Assembly: GCA_028871815.1 (NCBI GenBank)
Contig: JAGWMJ010000001.1
Location: 186,001 to 250,000 of the forward strand
Length of the DNA stretch: 64,000 bases
Source: Armatimonadota bacterium
GTDB lineage: Bacteria; Armatimonadota; Chthonomonadetes; Chthonomonadales; Chthonomonadaceae
Direction: 5' to 3'
In this document: one piece after another, positions 52,399 to 62,079 of the stretch
How the letters are laid out: every line of letters begins with the position of its first letter
Position numbering within the stretch: position 1 is the stretch's first letter
Made by a program: the position numbers and the translations under genes
The notes under the pieces: generated by a model
What the model saw: the letters and a program-made list of their open reading frames with translations, nothing else
Told to the model about the DNA's origin: nothing
Database searches by the model: none

Positions 52399-55050
52399 TT
52401 AGTACGAGAACGAATAGAGGTAGTTAATTACGGAGCCGGTGTTTGTGATGGAGTAGACCACGCCGCTGCCGTAGCCGCCTCCAGCGGCGGTGGTCCCAAA
52501 CAGCAGGCCGTTGGAGTCCGCCACAAGCGTGGCATAAGGCGACGACCCGTCGCCGGCGCCCGGGTTGATCGCGTCGTAGCCCGAGAACGAGTGAATCTGC
52601 GAGTAGACGGAGTTCGAGAGGTCGAACGAGAAGATGGCGCCGAGGTTGTCGTAGCCGCCCTGGTAGGTCTCGCCGTACAGAGTGCCATCGGAAAGCAACA
52701 GGCCCGCGAGAGGCTTGTCGCCGTCGCTTGCGGGATTGTTCGGGCCGAGGTACCCGGTAAACGTATGCAACGGCGCGTAGGTCCCGGCTGTAGTGACCGC
52801 GAACAGCACGCCTTTGCCGCTCGAGCCCCCGGAATCCGTCACGCCATAGAGCGTACTGCCCGACATAATTAACGGCGCGTAGGGATTGGCGCCGTCGGCG
52901 CCGCCGAACGAGTGGAGCTTGCTGGTGATGGTGCCGGCGGTGTTCATCTCGAACAGTTCGCCCGCGTCGTTTCCGCCGCCAGAGAAGCTGGCGCCCCACA
53001 GGTTGTTCGAGCTGTCTATCAGAAACCCGGCGTAGCAGTTCGCTGGCTCGCTGTTCGCCGGGAATGAGTGGTTATAACCACTGAAGTTATGGATGGTGAT
53101 GAAGTTGGTTCCGTCTTGGTCGATCTTGAACGCGGTGCCCATGCCATCGGTGCCTCCGGCATAGGTTGTGCCATATAGCACCCCGCCGCTGTCCTGCGCC
53201 AGCGCGCAGTACGGCATCGCCCCGTCCGCGCCGTCGAAGGAGTGGAGGACAGTCAGGTTCGTCGCTGGATTCTGGTTCGTCAGGTCGATCCGCCACACAT
53301 CCCCGTGGCCCGACGCGCCACCGTTGACCGCGGTTCCATATAGATAGTTACCGATGAGGAGCGGCGTTCCGTACGGATCCTCGCCGTCCGGACCACTGAA
53401 CGCGTGTATTTGTGTGTATACGCCTCCGGGGCTCGTAATCGAGTAGACCGCGCCGCCAGTGTAACTTCCGCCGTTGACGGCAGTTCCATAGAACACGTCC
53501 GGCGCACCCTGCGCAAGCCCAGATGCGGGATACGCACCGTCGATGACTACCTTCGCCCACGTTACGGCCCACGGCATGGTCGACGGGTAGAAGGAGTACT
53601 CCTGGATCGTCCACATGTCGGAATCGTTCACCGGGTCGACAACGGACGTAGTGAAATCGCCCCATCGGTTCAGAGGCGGCACCTCGCTGTCGGGCACGTT
53701 ATAGTTGATCCTGCCGCCTTCAAAGAGCCGGTCCAGTCTGAAGGCGTCAATCGCGTCACCACCGGCCCGAAAAGCATAATCGGCGCTCGGAAACTGATCC
53801 ACCGAGAAGCTGGAGTATCCGAGCAGCACATCGTTATTGACATTGGCGGCGATACCGCCGTACGCATAGGAGACAACGCCGTTGGGATCCTGCAGAATGC
53901 CGGTCTGCTGTACGGTGCCCGAAGTGCTGAGCTGCCACCATTGCACGCCAGCCTGCGTCGGCGAGGCGGCCGGCTCACCCACCGATTGCGCCAGCCAGAT
54001 CGAGCCGTTTCGGAAGCAGCACGAGTTCACACGGTCGTCGAAGATGGCAATGTCGTTGCCACCGCTCTGCGGCAAGTGGTTGCCGGACCAGTCGGCGAAC
54101 GATGACGTTGTGGGGCTTGCAACATAGTCCAGAGCCGCGCCGCCCCCGGAGCCGGTTACCCTGTACAGTTGCACCTGGTCGTCTTGACGATTTGTGGGCG
54201 CAGCCGTATTGGCCGCAATATAGAGATCTGGCTGGGAGCTGCTGTACGTCACGGCGGGCGTTGGGCTGCCAACGGTCGTGGGCGTGACGTTGAACGCCTG
54301 CGCCGCCAGCGCTCCGTCTCGAGGCACCGCGTAGAGGCTGCTTTTCTCGAAGACCCACACGACCGATTTGCTGAAAGTGCTACTCCCCACCGGGACGGCA
54401 TTCAGGCCGATCGCGACCCACGAGGTGTTGAAGCCTGTGCTGGGATAGTCGTACCAGGTCTGGCCACTTGCGTCGTCGCGGAATGCCCAGCCGTTCCAGA
54501 ACTGCGCCGGGTCGTCGCCTTGTGTCGCAGCGATTAGGACCATGGCGTTCGCCGTGTTCCAATTCGCTATCGCGGTAGCAATGTACCGGTCCGAGTAGGG
54601 GTCATACAGGAAGTGCGGGTCCGTCACTTTGTCGAAAGAGTCTCCTGTGACGCTCTCCCAGAATGACAAAAGGTTTGCGTCATAGGTCAGATTGCCGGCG
54701 CGGTCGGTCACCACAACCATATAGTTTGAGCCCGTGAGGATGTAGCTCTTCCCAACAGCGCCCTCGGTGTCTGGCGGCGCGCCGGCGTTACCGCCGAGGT
54801 CGCCGACGATACTGATGGTTTCGGTTGGCGCGGGGGAGAGGATGTTTGTCACCGGGCTGAAGGACTGCGGCGCCGCCGAGCCGCTGGACGTGCTGCCGCC
54901 GTCGGACGCCGTCGCTATTGGTGCGGCGCCAAAGTTGCCTGCGCCGGGAAAAGCGGGCGGGAGGTCCGCGAGCCGGCACCAGCCAGAGGAGACGAGCGTT
55001 GGAGCCGCGCCGCGCGTTTGCGCGCTGGAGGTGCGCGCCACCGTCGTCAA
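52399..55050 (-). CDS. Exported GloVer tandem-repeat protein, currently out of frame with its signal-peptide start
   Basis: The long frame has about 883 residues from TTG 55050. The C-terminal 370 residues hold about seven repeats of roughly 52 residues of the choice-of-anchor GloVer type (for example LYGTTYAGGTDGMGTAFKI and LFGTTAAGGGYGSGVVYSI). The N-terminal 470 residues have no signature I know. Codons upstream of 55050 in this frame encode a perfect signal peptide (FGPALSVAALLVGLTTVA ending TSSAQ) but no start codon before a stop at 55162. ATG 55175 is two bases out of phase across a (GA)14 tract. Role likely cell surface; function unknown. Confidence 0.8.
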   Translation of the reverse strand: MTTVARTSSAQTRGAAPTLVSSGWCRLADLPPAFPGAGNFGAAPIATASDGGSTSSGSAAPQSFSPVTNILSPAPTETISIVGDLGGNAGAPPDTEGAVGKSYILTGSNYMVVVTDRAGNLTYDANLLSFWESVTGDSFDKVTDPHFLYDPYSDRYIATAIANWNTANAMVLIAATQGDDPAQFWNGWAFRDDASGQTWYDYPSTGFNTSWVAIGLNAVPVGSSTFSKSVVWVFEKSSLYAVPRDGALAAQAFNVTPTTVGSPTPAVTYSSSQPDLYIAANTAAPTNRQDDQVQLYRVTGSGGGAALDYVASPTTSSFADWSGNHLPQSGGNDIAIFDDRVNSCCFRNGSIWLAQSVGEPAASPTQAGVQWWQLSTSGTVQQTGILQDPNGVVSYAYGGIAANVNNDVLLGYSSFSVDQFPSADYAFRAGGDAIDAFRLDRLFEGGRINYNVPDSEVPPLNRWGDFTTSVVDPVNDSDMWTIQEYSFYPSTMPWAVTWAKVVIDGAYPASGLAQGAPDVFYGTAVNGGSYTGGAVYSITSPGGVYTQIHAFSGPDGEDPYGTPLLIGNYLYGTAVNGGASGHGDVWRIDLTNQNPATNLTVLHSFDGADGAMPYCALAQDSGGVLYGTTYAGGTDGMGTAFKIDQDGTNFITIHNFSGYNHSFPANSEPANCYAGFLIDSSNNLWGASFSGGGNDAGELFEMNTAGTITSKLHSFGGADGANPYAPLIMSGSTLYGVTDSGGSSGKGVLFAVTTAGTYAPLHTFTGYLGPNNPASDGDKPLAGLLLSDGTLYGETYQGGYDNLGAIFSFDLSNSVYSQIHSFSGYDAINPGAGDGSSPYATLVADSNGLLFGTTAAGGGYGSGVVYSITNTGSVINYLYSFSY

Positions 55051-55109
55051 GCCGACAAGGAGGGCTGCAACGGAAAGGGCTGGACCGAATCGCCTGAAAC
55101 GGCGGGCGG

Positions 55110-55142
<33 letters not shown>

Positions 55143-55225
55143 CGAACCGCCCGCCCGCTTGCTAACGGCGATCATGGTCGGTACACACCTTTCTGCGCCG
55201 GTTTGTGACGGTGCCTCTTCAATCC

Positions 55226-55231
55226 ATTCTA
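55226..55231 (-). promoter_or_regulatory. Possible -10 element for the GloVer-protein gene
   Basis: TAGAAT on the minus strand (5 of 6) would start transcription near 55219, leaving a leader of about 45 nt before ATG 55175, which is preceded by AAAGGTG. The -35 is poor. Confidence 0.25.
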
Positions 55232-55350
55232 CCACATCGCGTAACGTGCCGCTTGATTCCCAACCGGCTGCCTCGCCCGGCCCGACGGGCCTTGCGGCGG
55301 TTCATCGAGGGCGGCCGGCGAGGGATCAATGCGGTGCAAAACCGACCGGT

Positions 55351-56171
55351 CTACAGCGCCCGGACCATAAACAGGATGCAGGCGCAGCGCCGGGTAATGG
55401 CGCCGCCATCGCCGTCACGCGGCGCGCGAATTCCTTCGAAGAGCAGTTGGCGCGCGTCCGGATCGAGAACCACATGGTCGGAGTAGGTTCCAAGGAGCGA
55501 CAGATACTCTGTGGTCGTCAACGTTCGCTGCCGCGGAAACCGCTGCACCTTGACCAGGTGAAATGTGCCGCTCCCTTCGATCTCTGCGCGCGAGGCACCG
55601 TGCCGCTCCTCGACCGTTTGGCTACGCGACCGGCGTGGCATCTCCGGCGCGGTCCGAGTATAGGCAGGCGCGATCTCAGCTTCGAGCGCGGACTCGGCCT
55701 CATCCGGGAGATACCAGAATGGCGCCAGCAGGTCACCCGGCTTGAGCGCCACAGCGCTGCAGGTGTAGCGTAGCCCCCGATCTATCCAGTGAAACGCTTG
55801 TGCAATCGTAACCAGCTCGAACGCGCGCTGTTCCACCGGCCCATCTTCAAAGCTTGTGTGGATAACCTGCCATTTGCTGCGCCGATGAATTTCCGACGCA
55901 GGAACGCCACGAGGTTGGCGCCCGGCTAGATGGCCGTGATATGGAGGTCTCTCGCCGCCAGCTCGGCGGTTGCCTTGCCGGTTTCCGGGCCGATCTCCAG
56001 AACTTGCGCAGCCGCCGGCAGCTGCGAGCAGAGCGAATCGAACAGGTCCGAAGGATAGCCGGGACGCGCCTGGCCGAACTGCTCGGGCATCGTGTCGAAA
56101 ACCGTTCCGAGATCGCTGCCCTCGGCGCCAAGGTACACATCGCCTGGGATGACCGCACTTGCTTCGATCAT
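55351..56171 (-). pseudogene. Class I SAM-dependent methyltransferase pseudogene
   Basis: A decayed paralogue of the gene at 61082-61924. The first part (FDTMPEQFGQARPGYPSDLF, motif I VLEIGPETGKATAELA) ends at TAG 55926-55928, where the intact copy has Glu in LEPGANL. The same frame then continues PGANLVAFLRRKFIG, and near 55870-55885 the homology moves to another frame (VIHTSFEDGPVEQRAFELVT, AFHWIDRGLR, LKPGDLLAPFW). So there is one nonsense change and one frameshift. Confidence 0.8.
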
Positions 56172-56190
56172 GGCGCGATTGCAGCATCAT

Positions 56191-56516
56191 GGGAGAGGAG
56201 CGCGATCAGGACGGCACGAAACTGGGAAGCGCCGGCGCGAGTCTCAAACTTGTTCCGGTAGGTCACATTAGAGAACCTCGGGCGGCACCGTTTCGCGTTA
56301 TTGTCCGGCTTCTAAGAGTGTAATGGAAAAGGGTCGGCTTCCGATTAGGCCCCGGGGCGAACGCTTAGCGGATAAGCGAATCCGGTACAAAAGGTCGCAA
56401 CCGGGCGCGAAGCGACCGGTTGCGACCAATACAGCAAGGGCGAGGCGAGTGGAACGGCGCGTCAGCGCTGGTCCATGAACTGAGGGCAGACTATGGCGCC
56501 TTTTTTCATCAGCCCT
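56191..56516. other. Intergenic stretch upstream of the methyltransferase pseudogene
   Basis: About 325 bp with no convincing gene, repeat or hairpin. The short plus-strand frame beginning at 56493 lies mostly antisense to the PIN-domain gene. Confidence 0.4.
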
Positions 56517-56942
56517 CTAAACCTCACCGGGGTGAACGCTGGTGACATTTGGATAGCGTTGGAAGTCGACCGGGTTCGGCGTCAGGACATGGGTAATGCC
56601 GTAAACGTACATCGCCGCAACCCGGCGAGCATCGTGCACATGAACTCCCTGAACTCCGTGTGCCACTACAACGCGGCGCCACTGTGTATGTGTGGCCGGG
56701 CTATCCGGAAGAAGTGTGAAAAGTCGCTCAAGGAGCTTCAACCCTCGGTCTGCTTCAGCCACAGGGAAACCGAAGCCGCCTCGAACTGAGACCGAGCGTG
56801 TGCATACGTTCCAGAACTCGATGAGATTTTGCGACAGGTAGGTAAGGTTCTGCCCGTCGTTTCGCAAGTCCCGCACGGCGGTCCGGATGGTTATGTGATC
56901 CCCGACGGTGGTCCCCACTGTCCTGAGCAGGATATTTGTACC
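56517..56942 (-). pseudogene. PIN-domain (VapC-like) toxin, probably inactivated
   Basis: The frame has PIN features: LSQNLIEFWNV with the acidic Glu, HTQWRRVVVAHGV, HDARRVAAMYVYGITHVLT with the second Asp, and a DFQRYPNV end. The N-terminal motif LDTNILLR reads LGTNILLR (Gly codon 56940-56942), so the first metal-binding Asp is lost. No ATG, GTG or TTG precedes it in frame near the antitoxin end; the first usable start, GTG 56918, lies after the motif. Decay of an RNase toxin is the simplest reading. Confidence 0.65.
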
Positions 56943-56956
56943 GAGGCGCCACAGCG

Positions 56957-57241
56957 CTAATCGTGCTCCGCGCAGATCGTATCTCGGGAATAGGTTTCCG
57001 ACAGCGGCACTGGCGGCAGTCCTGCGCCTATCGCAGCAAGCTCATCAAGCAGCCGCTCTTCCTCATCCGGTGCGAGGTCACGGATACGAGGGACCGCCAG
57101 GCTCACTTCGAGAATCGCGCGCGCAAGCTCCTGGATGGAGATCCCCTTTTTTTCCGCTTCGGCGCTGAGAACAGCCACGGTCTCGGGCGCCAAATCAATT
57201 TCAAAAACCCTGTCGATCACCTCATAAGCAAAGTATAGCAT
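56957..57241 (-). CDS. Antitoxin-like small protein upstream of the PIN gene
   Basis: A 94-residue acidic protein with an N-terminal FEIDLAPETVAVLSAEAEKKGISIQE, a pattern like ribbon-helix-helix or other VapB-type antitoxins, and an acidic helical end (RDLAPDEEERLLDELAAIG). It directly precedes the PIN-domain frame in the usual antitoxin-toxin order. ATG 57241 is chosen; upstream sequence in this frame is not protein-like. Confidence 0.55.
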   Translation of the reverse strand: MLYFAYEVIDRVFEIDLAPETVAVLSAEAEKKGISIQELARAILEVSLAVPRIRDLAPDEEERLLDELAAIGAGLPPVPLSETYSRDTICAEHD

Positions 57242-57948
57242 GAGCGCGATTCGGCTTACCGAGCTGCCGAAATCATGCAGAGTGATGAGGCGCGGTTGAA
57301 CCCGCCTGCTGCCTGCTATCGCCATTCTTCGCCGTAGGGACGCAGACCGGCAGTCAGGTGCGCGCCGAGTGTACAACCTATCGCACGTATCATAAATCGC
57401 TTGGTGATGTTCTATCCTGGCCACTATGCTGCTCACGCTTGCCATCCAGGTGAACGGCTGAGGTTCTTGAGTGTGCGGTGCCGTGGCCGCTTCGAGCGCG
57501 CTGATGCGATCGGGTGCAGGTGCGAATGCTCCGCCACGGGTCGCCTTGCCCGCGATCCCCTTACCCGCCGCCTCGCTGGGCCTAACCGCCGGGCTATCCG
57601 TGGATGGTAAGCGGTACGAAACTTGTAAATTGCTTGCATTCAACACTTCAATTTGTGTCGCTTGACAATACAAGCCCGCGACGGTAACGTAGTAAGGAGC
57701 AAAGAACCCTAACGCCGTTGTGTCGCTTTTGGATGGACAGGCGCGGCCTTGAGGGCGCTGCTATACCGACGTCGGAGAGTTCCAAAGGAGGAACCTGAAA
57801 TCCCGCGAGACCCGGTTATGACTGCAAAACAGAACTGCGATACTACCCTCACCCACCGCGCGTTCGCGCTGAGCGCATTTCGCGTCTGAGTTGCGCGTCG
57901 AACCATAAAGCGGGCAGCGCCCTTTGTCCGACCTCGCTCACGCTGGCC
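57242..57948. other. Intergenic stretch with a plus-strand promoter
   Basis: About 700 bp without a convincing gene. It contains the promoter at 57662-57690 and, if that is used, a leader of about 250 nt for the exported-protein pair. A 23-codon frame at 57818-57889 in the leader is noted but has no support as a gene. Confidence 0.4.
57662..57690 (+). promoter_or_regulatory. Possible promoter of the unrecognised exported-protein pair
   Basis: A perfect -35 TTGACA at 57662-57667, a 17-bp spacer and a weak -10 TAACGT at 57685-57690 (3 of 6). Confidence 0.35.
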
Positions 57949-59316
57949 ATGGCGGTTCTCACGCTCGGTGCTGCTACCGTTGCACGAGCGCAGGGCGGCC
58001 CCTACTGGAAGATCAGTAACACCTACGTAAAGGCGCTTGCCTGGTCCACAACCAGGTACGGCGTAACGCACACCGGCACAAACACGCTGCCGAATTCGGA
58101 CGTACAGATGGGCGGCAGTGGCTACACGAACGTAAAGCTTGTTGAGACGATTCAGGTAACTCCCACACTCAGCTGGGTGAATGCCGATGGCTCACCGGGC
58201 GTCAACCCACCCTCACCGGTTTACGTAGCGGAGCATGGCTACTCATTCGCTTCCGGCATCGGCGCCACCCTGGCCGCCACCGCAGACGACGGCCTGAGCG
58301 ACACAGAAGTGGCGCAGAACCCGGGCGAACTATCCGAGGGGATCCACCTTATTCAGCGGCAGGGCGGGGGTGGAACAATAACGCTGCCGGCAATCACGGT
58401 AACCACCACGGCTGATGTGAGCGACACCGGGTATGCCCTCGCAGAGGTCAGCTGGTCATTTAGCGTCTACATCGACACACGCGGGGTAACCATCAGCTCA
58501 ACGAACGACCCCACCTACCACAGGGTGGTTGTAAACGGCGCGCCAACGCGGGTGATGGATCTGAGGAATGCCGACGGTTCGCTGGACTGCAACATGGTCG
58601 ATTCTCAGGACGGGTTCCAATACGATAACTATTTCGCCAACCCTTGGGGCGCCTGGCACACGAATAGCACCTACGCGTGGACGGAGAGCACAAACGGTGA
58701 CAATGCCGACGGAACCTTCGGCGGTGGCGCGAATCCCGGAGGCATTGACGAGACCTATGTCGACACCACAAAGGGCGGCGAGGACCAGATCATCCTCGCG
58801 CTCGTTGATCCCTCAGACGGCGCCCAGTGCAAGAACAACTATATGATGCACTTCCACGATAAGTACGAGGATTGGGTGAAGACGAGCCAGGTCGATTATC
58901 CGGCGCCGAATCCGACTAACACAAATCACCCCGGCTGGACAATCGTGGGTGAGTCAACGAATAATACGTCGCTGACGCAGACCTACACCGTCACGATTAG
59001 CCAGTCAGCCACAATGACTGAGAGCGGGACAGTTGGGACCGAATTCGTAACACAGATCGGCGACCCCGCGGCGTACCTTCAGTTCAAGATAAACGACAGC
59101 ATCACATGTGGGAGCCAAATTACGGCTTCCCTCACCCAGTCAATATCGGTGTCAGTAGAGCCATACGCTACGGTGTATGTCTTCACAGCGCCGATATACT
59201 CGGACTTGTATGGCACGTGCAGCCTGTGGGACGCACACGGTTACAACTCCGACGTGGCCTGGAGCGGGGTCTTTTGCGCGGGTGGCGTGCTTCAGGAGGC
59301 GTCGTCCAATGACTGA
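57949..59316 (+). CDS. Unrecognised exported protein, Asn/Thr/Ser-rich
   Basis: A 455-residue protein I do not recognise. A short signal-like start (AVLTLGAATVARAQ) is followed by a beta-rich, low-lysine chain with many Gly, Thr, Asn and Ser, aromatic clusters (GWTIVGESTNN, YDNYFANPWGAWH) and a late run of alternating Thr/Ser/Val (TQTYTVTISQSATMTESG) suggestive of beta strands. Four cysteines are spread through it. The signal is short, and in-frame hydrophobic codons precede ATG 57949 without a start, so the N-terminus may be lost. It overlaps the next gene by 8 bp. Confidence 0.65.
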   Translation: MAVLTLGAATVARAQGGPYWKISNTYVKALAWSTTRYGVTHTGTNTLPNSDVQMGGSGYTNVKLVETIQVTPTLSWVNADGSPGVNPPSPVYVAEHGYSFASGIGATLAATADDGLSDTEVAQNPGELSEGIHLIQRQGGGGTITLPAITVTTTADVSDTGYALAEVSWSFSVYIDTRGVTISSTNDPTYHRVVVNGAPTRVMDLRNADGSLDCNMVDSQDGFQYDNYFANPWGAWHTNSTYAWTESTNGDNADGTFGGGANPGGIDETYVDTTKGGEDQIILALVDPSDGAQCKNNYMMHFHDKYEDWVKTSQVDYPAPNPTNTNHPGWTIVGESTNNTSLTQTYTVTISQSATMTESGTVGTEFVTQIGDPAAYLQFKINDSITCGSQITASLTQSISVSVEPYATVYVFTAPIYSDLYGTCSLWDAHGYNSDVAWSGVFCAGGVLQEASSND

Positions 59317-60211
59317 TATCACCGCCGTCTTCCTGGCAGTCCTCGCTGCCGCGGTAATGGCGCGTCCCGGCAAGGCCGGCACGCGCCTGGCGCCGCAGGT
59401 CAAGAACTCCCTGCCGAATATCATCGGCACCGTCGTATCCAAGCCGCTGCGCTTCTTCGAACTCCCGGCCCTCAAAGCGGCATCGAATGATCTTCAACAG
59501 CCCGGGCCGTGGCCGGCGGCCGCCGCCGCGTTCGCAGCGGATGTCGCTCGCAATCCAAACGATCTCGCAGGATGGGTTGGCCTCTACCAGGCAAATCCAG
59601 ATCGCTGGGCGGCGGACGAACCCGAACTTGTGGCGCAGGTGAAGGCCAGAGCACCAGACGCGACGGCGGTATTCCGGCTGGCCGCCCTGCGCTACTACCG
59701 GGCGCAGGCCCACACCGACGATCCGAAGCACAAGCTAGAGCTGGCGGCGGCCGCCCGGCTCTTTCTGCGGTCATGGCGGCTCGCAAGAGAGCCCATGGCG
59801 GGGTTCATGCTGCTCGAGAATATTCAGTTCTTCGGGCCATTCGACCTCGTCCCGCAATATGACGCCGTGTTTGGGAAGCTGCAGACCAACCTCCTGCAAG
59901 AGTTATCCTCGGAACTCATGGGGGCCGACGCATACCGCGCGTACGTGCGCGCCAAGAAGTTCGCGCTGGATGCCGATCCGCCGCCGGCAAAGATGACGCC
60001 GCGGGGAAACTGGACGATGCTCTGCTGCCTGCTGCGGTGGTGGATTCCGCCAGCGAAGCACTACGTGTATTATCTGGCGCCGCATCAGCCTGGACACCAC
60101 CACGTAGTATTCCTATCCAGGGAGGCTCCGCTGACGCATCAGATGGTTCTGGACCGGCGCTATTATGGAAAGTGGCTGCAGGAGCTCGGGGCAAAGGTGC
60201 CGGTGTATTGA
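59309..60211 (+). CDS. Unrecognised exported protein, coupled to the preceding gene
   Basis: A 300-residue protein with a signal-like N-terminus (ITAVFLAVLAAAVMARPGKA). The middle is helical (AAAFAADVARNPNDLAGWVGLYQ, LRYYRAQA) with TPR-like spacing, and the end has LDADPPPAKMTP, WWIPPAKHYVYYLAP and LTHQMVLDRRYYGKWLQELG. I recognise no family. AGGAGG at 59294-59299 lies 9 nt before ATG 59309. A truncated copy follows directly. Confidence 0.65.
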   Translation: MTDITAVFLAVLAAAVMARPGKAGTRLAPQVKNSLPNIIGTVVSKPLRFFELPALKAASNDLQQPGPWPAAAAAFAADVARNPNDLAGWVGLYQANPDRWAADEPELVAQVKARAPDATAVFRLAALRYYRAQAHTDDPKHKLELAAAARLFLRSWRLAREPMAGFMLLENIQFFGPFDLVPQYDAVFGKLQTNLLQELSSELMGADAYRAYVRAKKFALDADPPPAKMTPRGNWTMLCCLLRWWIPPAKHYVYYLAPHQPGHHHVVFLSREAPLTHQMVLDRRYYGKWLQELGAKVPVY

Positions 60212-60235
60212 GGCCGTTCGGCCTTTCGGGGAGGC

Positions 60236-60996
60236 ATGCGCACTCGGAGGCCGGACAAAGCGTTCCCGCTCCGACGGTGCTCCACCCGTGGCCGGGCGGT
60301 GGTGGCGCACGCGTTCGCTGCCGCAACCGTTCGGAATCCGTACGACCTGGCGGCATGGGTCGGACTCTACCAGGCCGATCCCGACCGCCGGACGGCGGAT
60401 GAGCCGGCACTTGTGCTCCAGGTTCGCGCGAAGAACCCAGCGCCGACGGCGCTCTTCCGGCTTGAGGCGCTTCGCTACTACCGGGCGCAGATGCAGTTCG
60501 ACCATCCACTGAAAGATCCGATGCTGATTTCCTCCATGGTGCTCTTGCTGCGGGCATGGCGGCTTGCACACCAGCCGATGGCCGGCTTGCTGCTGTGGGA
60601 GAACATGATGTTCGTCGGTCCGGGCGTGCCCGGTGCCCCAGAAAGCAGCCAGTTCGGCGGGGCCAACGAGGCGAATCTGGTGCCGGAGCTCGAAGCAGTG
60701 CTGATGCGGCCGGACGCCTACCGCGTATACCTGCGAGACAAGAAATTTCATCTCGACGCGGATCCGCCGCCGGCGAAGATGACGCCGAAACAAAACTGTC
60801 GGATGCTCTGCTGGCTGTTGTGGGTCTTCATACCCCGGCTAGAAACTGGCAGCTTTATCTGGCGCCCAACCAACCGGATCCCCATAATCATGTCTACCTC
60901 AACCGGGAAGTGCCGCTTACGCATGCGATGGTGCTGGGTCGGCGGTATTACCGAAAGTGGTTCCGGGAGTTAGGGGAAACGGCGCCGGAGAAGTGA
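60236..60996 (+). pseudogene. Truncated, frameshifted tandem copy of the preceding gene
   Basis: From about 60290 the translation matches the upstream gene (RNPYDLAAWVGLYQADPDRR, LRYYRAQ, LDADPPPAKMTP). It lacks the first 70 or so residues including the signal. Near 60835 homology leaves this frame and continues in another (ARNWQLYLAPNQPD, PLTHAMVLGRRYYRKWFREL), ending at 60996. A one-base loss or two-base gain explains it. Confidence 0.75.
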
Positions 60997-61003
60997 GGGC
61001 CGT

Positions 61004-61036
61004 CGGGCTTCCGGGGCGAGGGTTTCCGGGAGCCCG
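61004..61036. terminator. Possible hairpin between convergent genes
   Basis: CGGGCT at 61004-61009 pairs with AGCCCG at 61031-61036, with additional CCGG pairing inside. It sits between the decayed tandem copy and the convergent methyltransferase. No T-run; weak evidence. Confidence 0.3.
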
Positions 61037-61081
61037 AATTGCCCGGTACTGCGCCCCTGGATGGGTGGAGTCGAGCGGCTG

Positions 61082-61924
61082 CTACCGGTCGGCTGATCGG
61101 CTGCGCGCGATTCGGCCGATGTGCAGCCTGCAGACGTAGTCACGCGTGATCTTGCCTCCCGCAGCATCAATGACGCTGCGCAGGCCGTCGAACAGTTCGC
61201 GACGGGTCGACTGGGGCAGCGTGGCGTTTTCCGAGTAGGTACCGATCAGCGCCAGATACTCTTCGGTGGCGAAGGTCTTGCTCCATGGAAAGCCACGGAC
61301 CTCAACGCTCTCAAACAGCCCAGTGGCGTTGAACTCGCTCTGCCATCGCTCGTGCTCGCTAACGACCGGCCGGCGCTCGAACCGTGCCGCAAGTTCGGGC
61401 GTCACGCGGCGGTAGACCTGCTGGATCTCATCCTCCAAAGGCGACGGATCATTGGCCGGCGAGTTCCAGAAGGGCGCCAGAACGCCGCCCGGCTTCAGCG
61501 CCAGGGCTGCCCGTTGAAGTCTCGTGGCGGGATCGGTCCAGTGGAACGACTGCGCTGCGGTAACGGCGTCAAATCCGCCCGGTTCCGCGGGCCACGCCTC
61601 GAAGCTGACGTTGAGAACCTCCACATTGCCAAACCCAGCGGTGTTGCGGCGCAAAGCGGCGGCGAGGTTGGCACCGGGCTCGAGACATACCAGCCGGAAC
61701 CCGCAGGCGGCCAGCCCGGTGGTGGCTTTTCCCGTTCCCGCGCCGATCTCCAGTACGCGAGCTGCCGGTGCCACAAGCGCCTGCAGCGTCTGAAACATTT
61801 CGAGCGGATACCCCGGCCGGTGCCGCTCGTAGTCATCCACAATAGTATCAAACACCGCAGCGCGACGGCGACGACCTTCCGCGGACCAGATATCCGGCTG
61901 CTTTTCTCTTCTGCTCTCCTTCAT
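61082..61924 (-). CDS. Class I SAM-dependent methyltransferase
   Basis: A 280-residue soluble methyltransferase. Motif I is VLEIGAGTGKAT, followed by LEPGANLAAALRR, FDAVTAAQSFHWTDPATR and LALKPGGVLAPFW, typical of methyltransf_11/25 proteins close to the ubiquinone/menaquinone type. The N-terminus FDTIVDDYERHRPGYP matches small-molecule methyltransferases. Substrate unknown. ATG 61924 is preferred over the frame start at 61942. A broken paralogue lies at 55351-56171. Confidence 0.9.
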   Translation of the reverse strand: MKESRREKQPDIWSAEGRRRRAAVFDTIVDDYERHRPGYPLEMFQTLQALVAPAARVLEIGAGTGKATTGLAACGFRLVCLEPGANLAAALRRNTAGFGNVEVLNVSFEAWPAEPGGFDAVTAAQSFHWTDPATRLQRAALALKPGGVLAPFWNSPANDPSPLEDEIQQVYRRVTPELAARFERRPVVSEHERWQSEFNATGLFESVEVRGFPWSKTFATEEYLALIGTYSENATLPQSTRRELFDGLRSVIDAAGGKITRDYVCRLHIGRIARSRSADR

Positions 61925-62079
61925 GGCTCGGTTATAGCACAACCGCTGCGTGACCGCGATGCTTGAACGAGTTGATACTTATGCAGGATATCAGGTTCGG
62001 CGGCTATACTTTACAGGTTCTGATCGTGGTCGTGCGCCGACTTCGGCGGGCGCACATCGCTCCTGGCCGCCTCTTCCTT

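Noticed and set aside
57818-57889. A 23-codon frame in the leader of the exported-protein pair
   Set aside because: The nearest Shine-Dalgarno is too far upstream and the peptide has no features; it could at most be an upstream frame.
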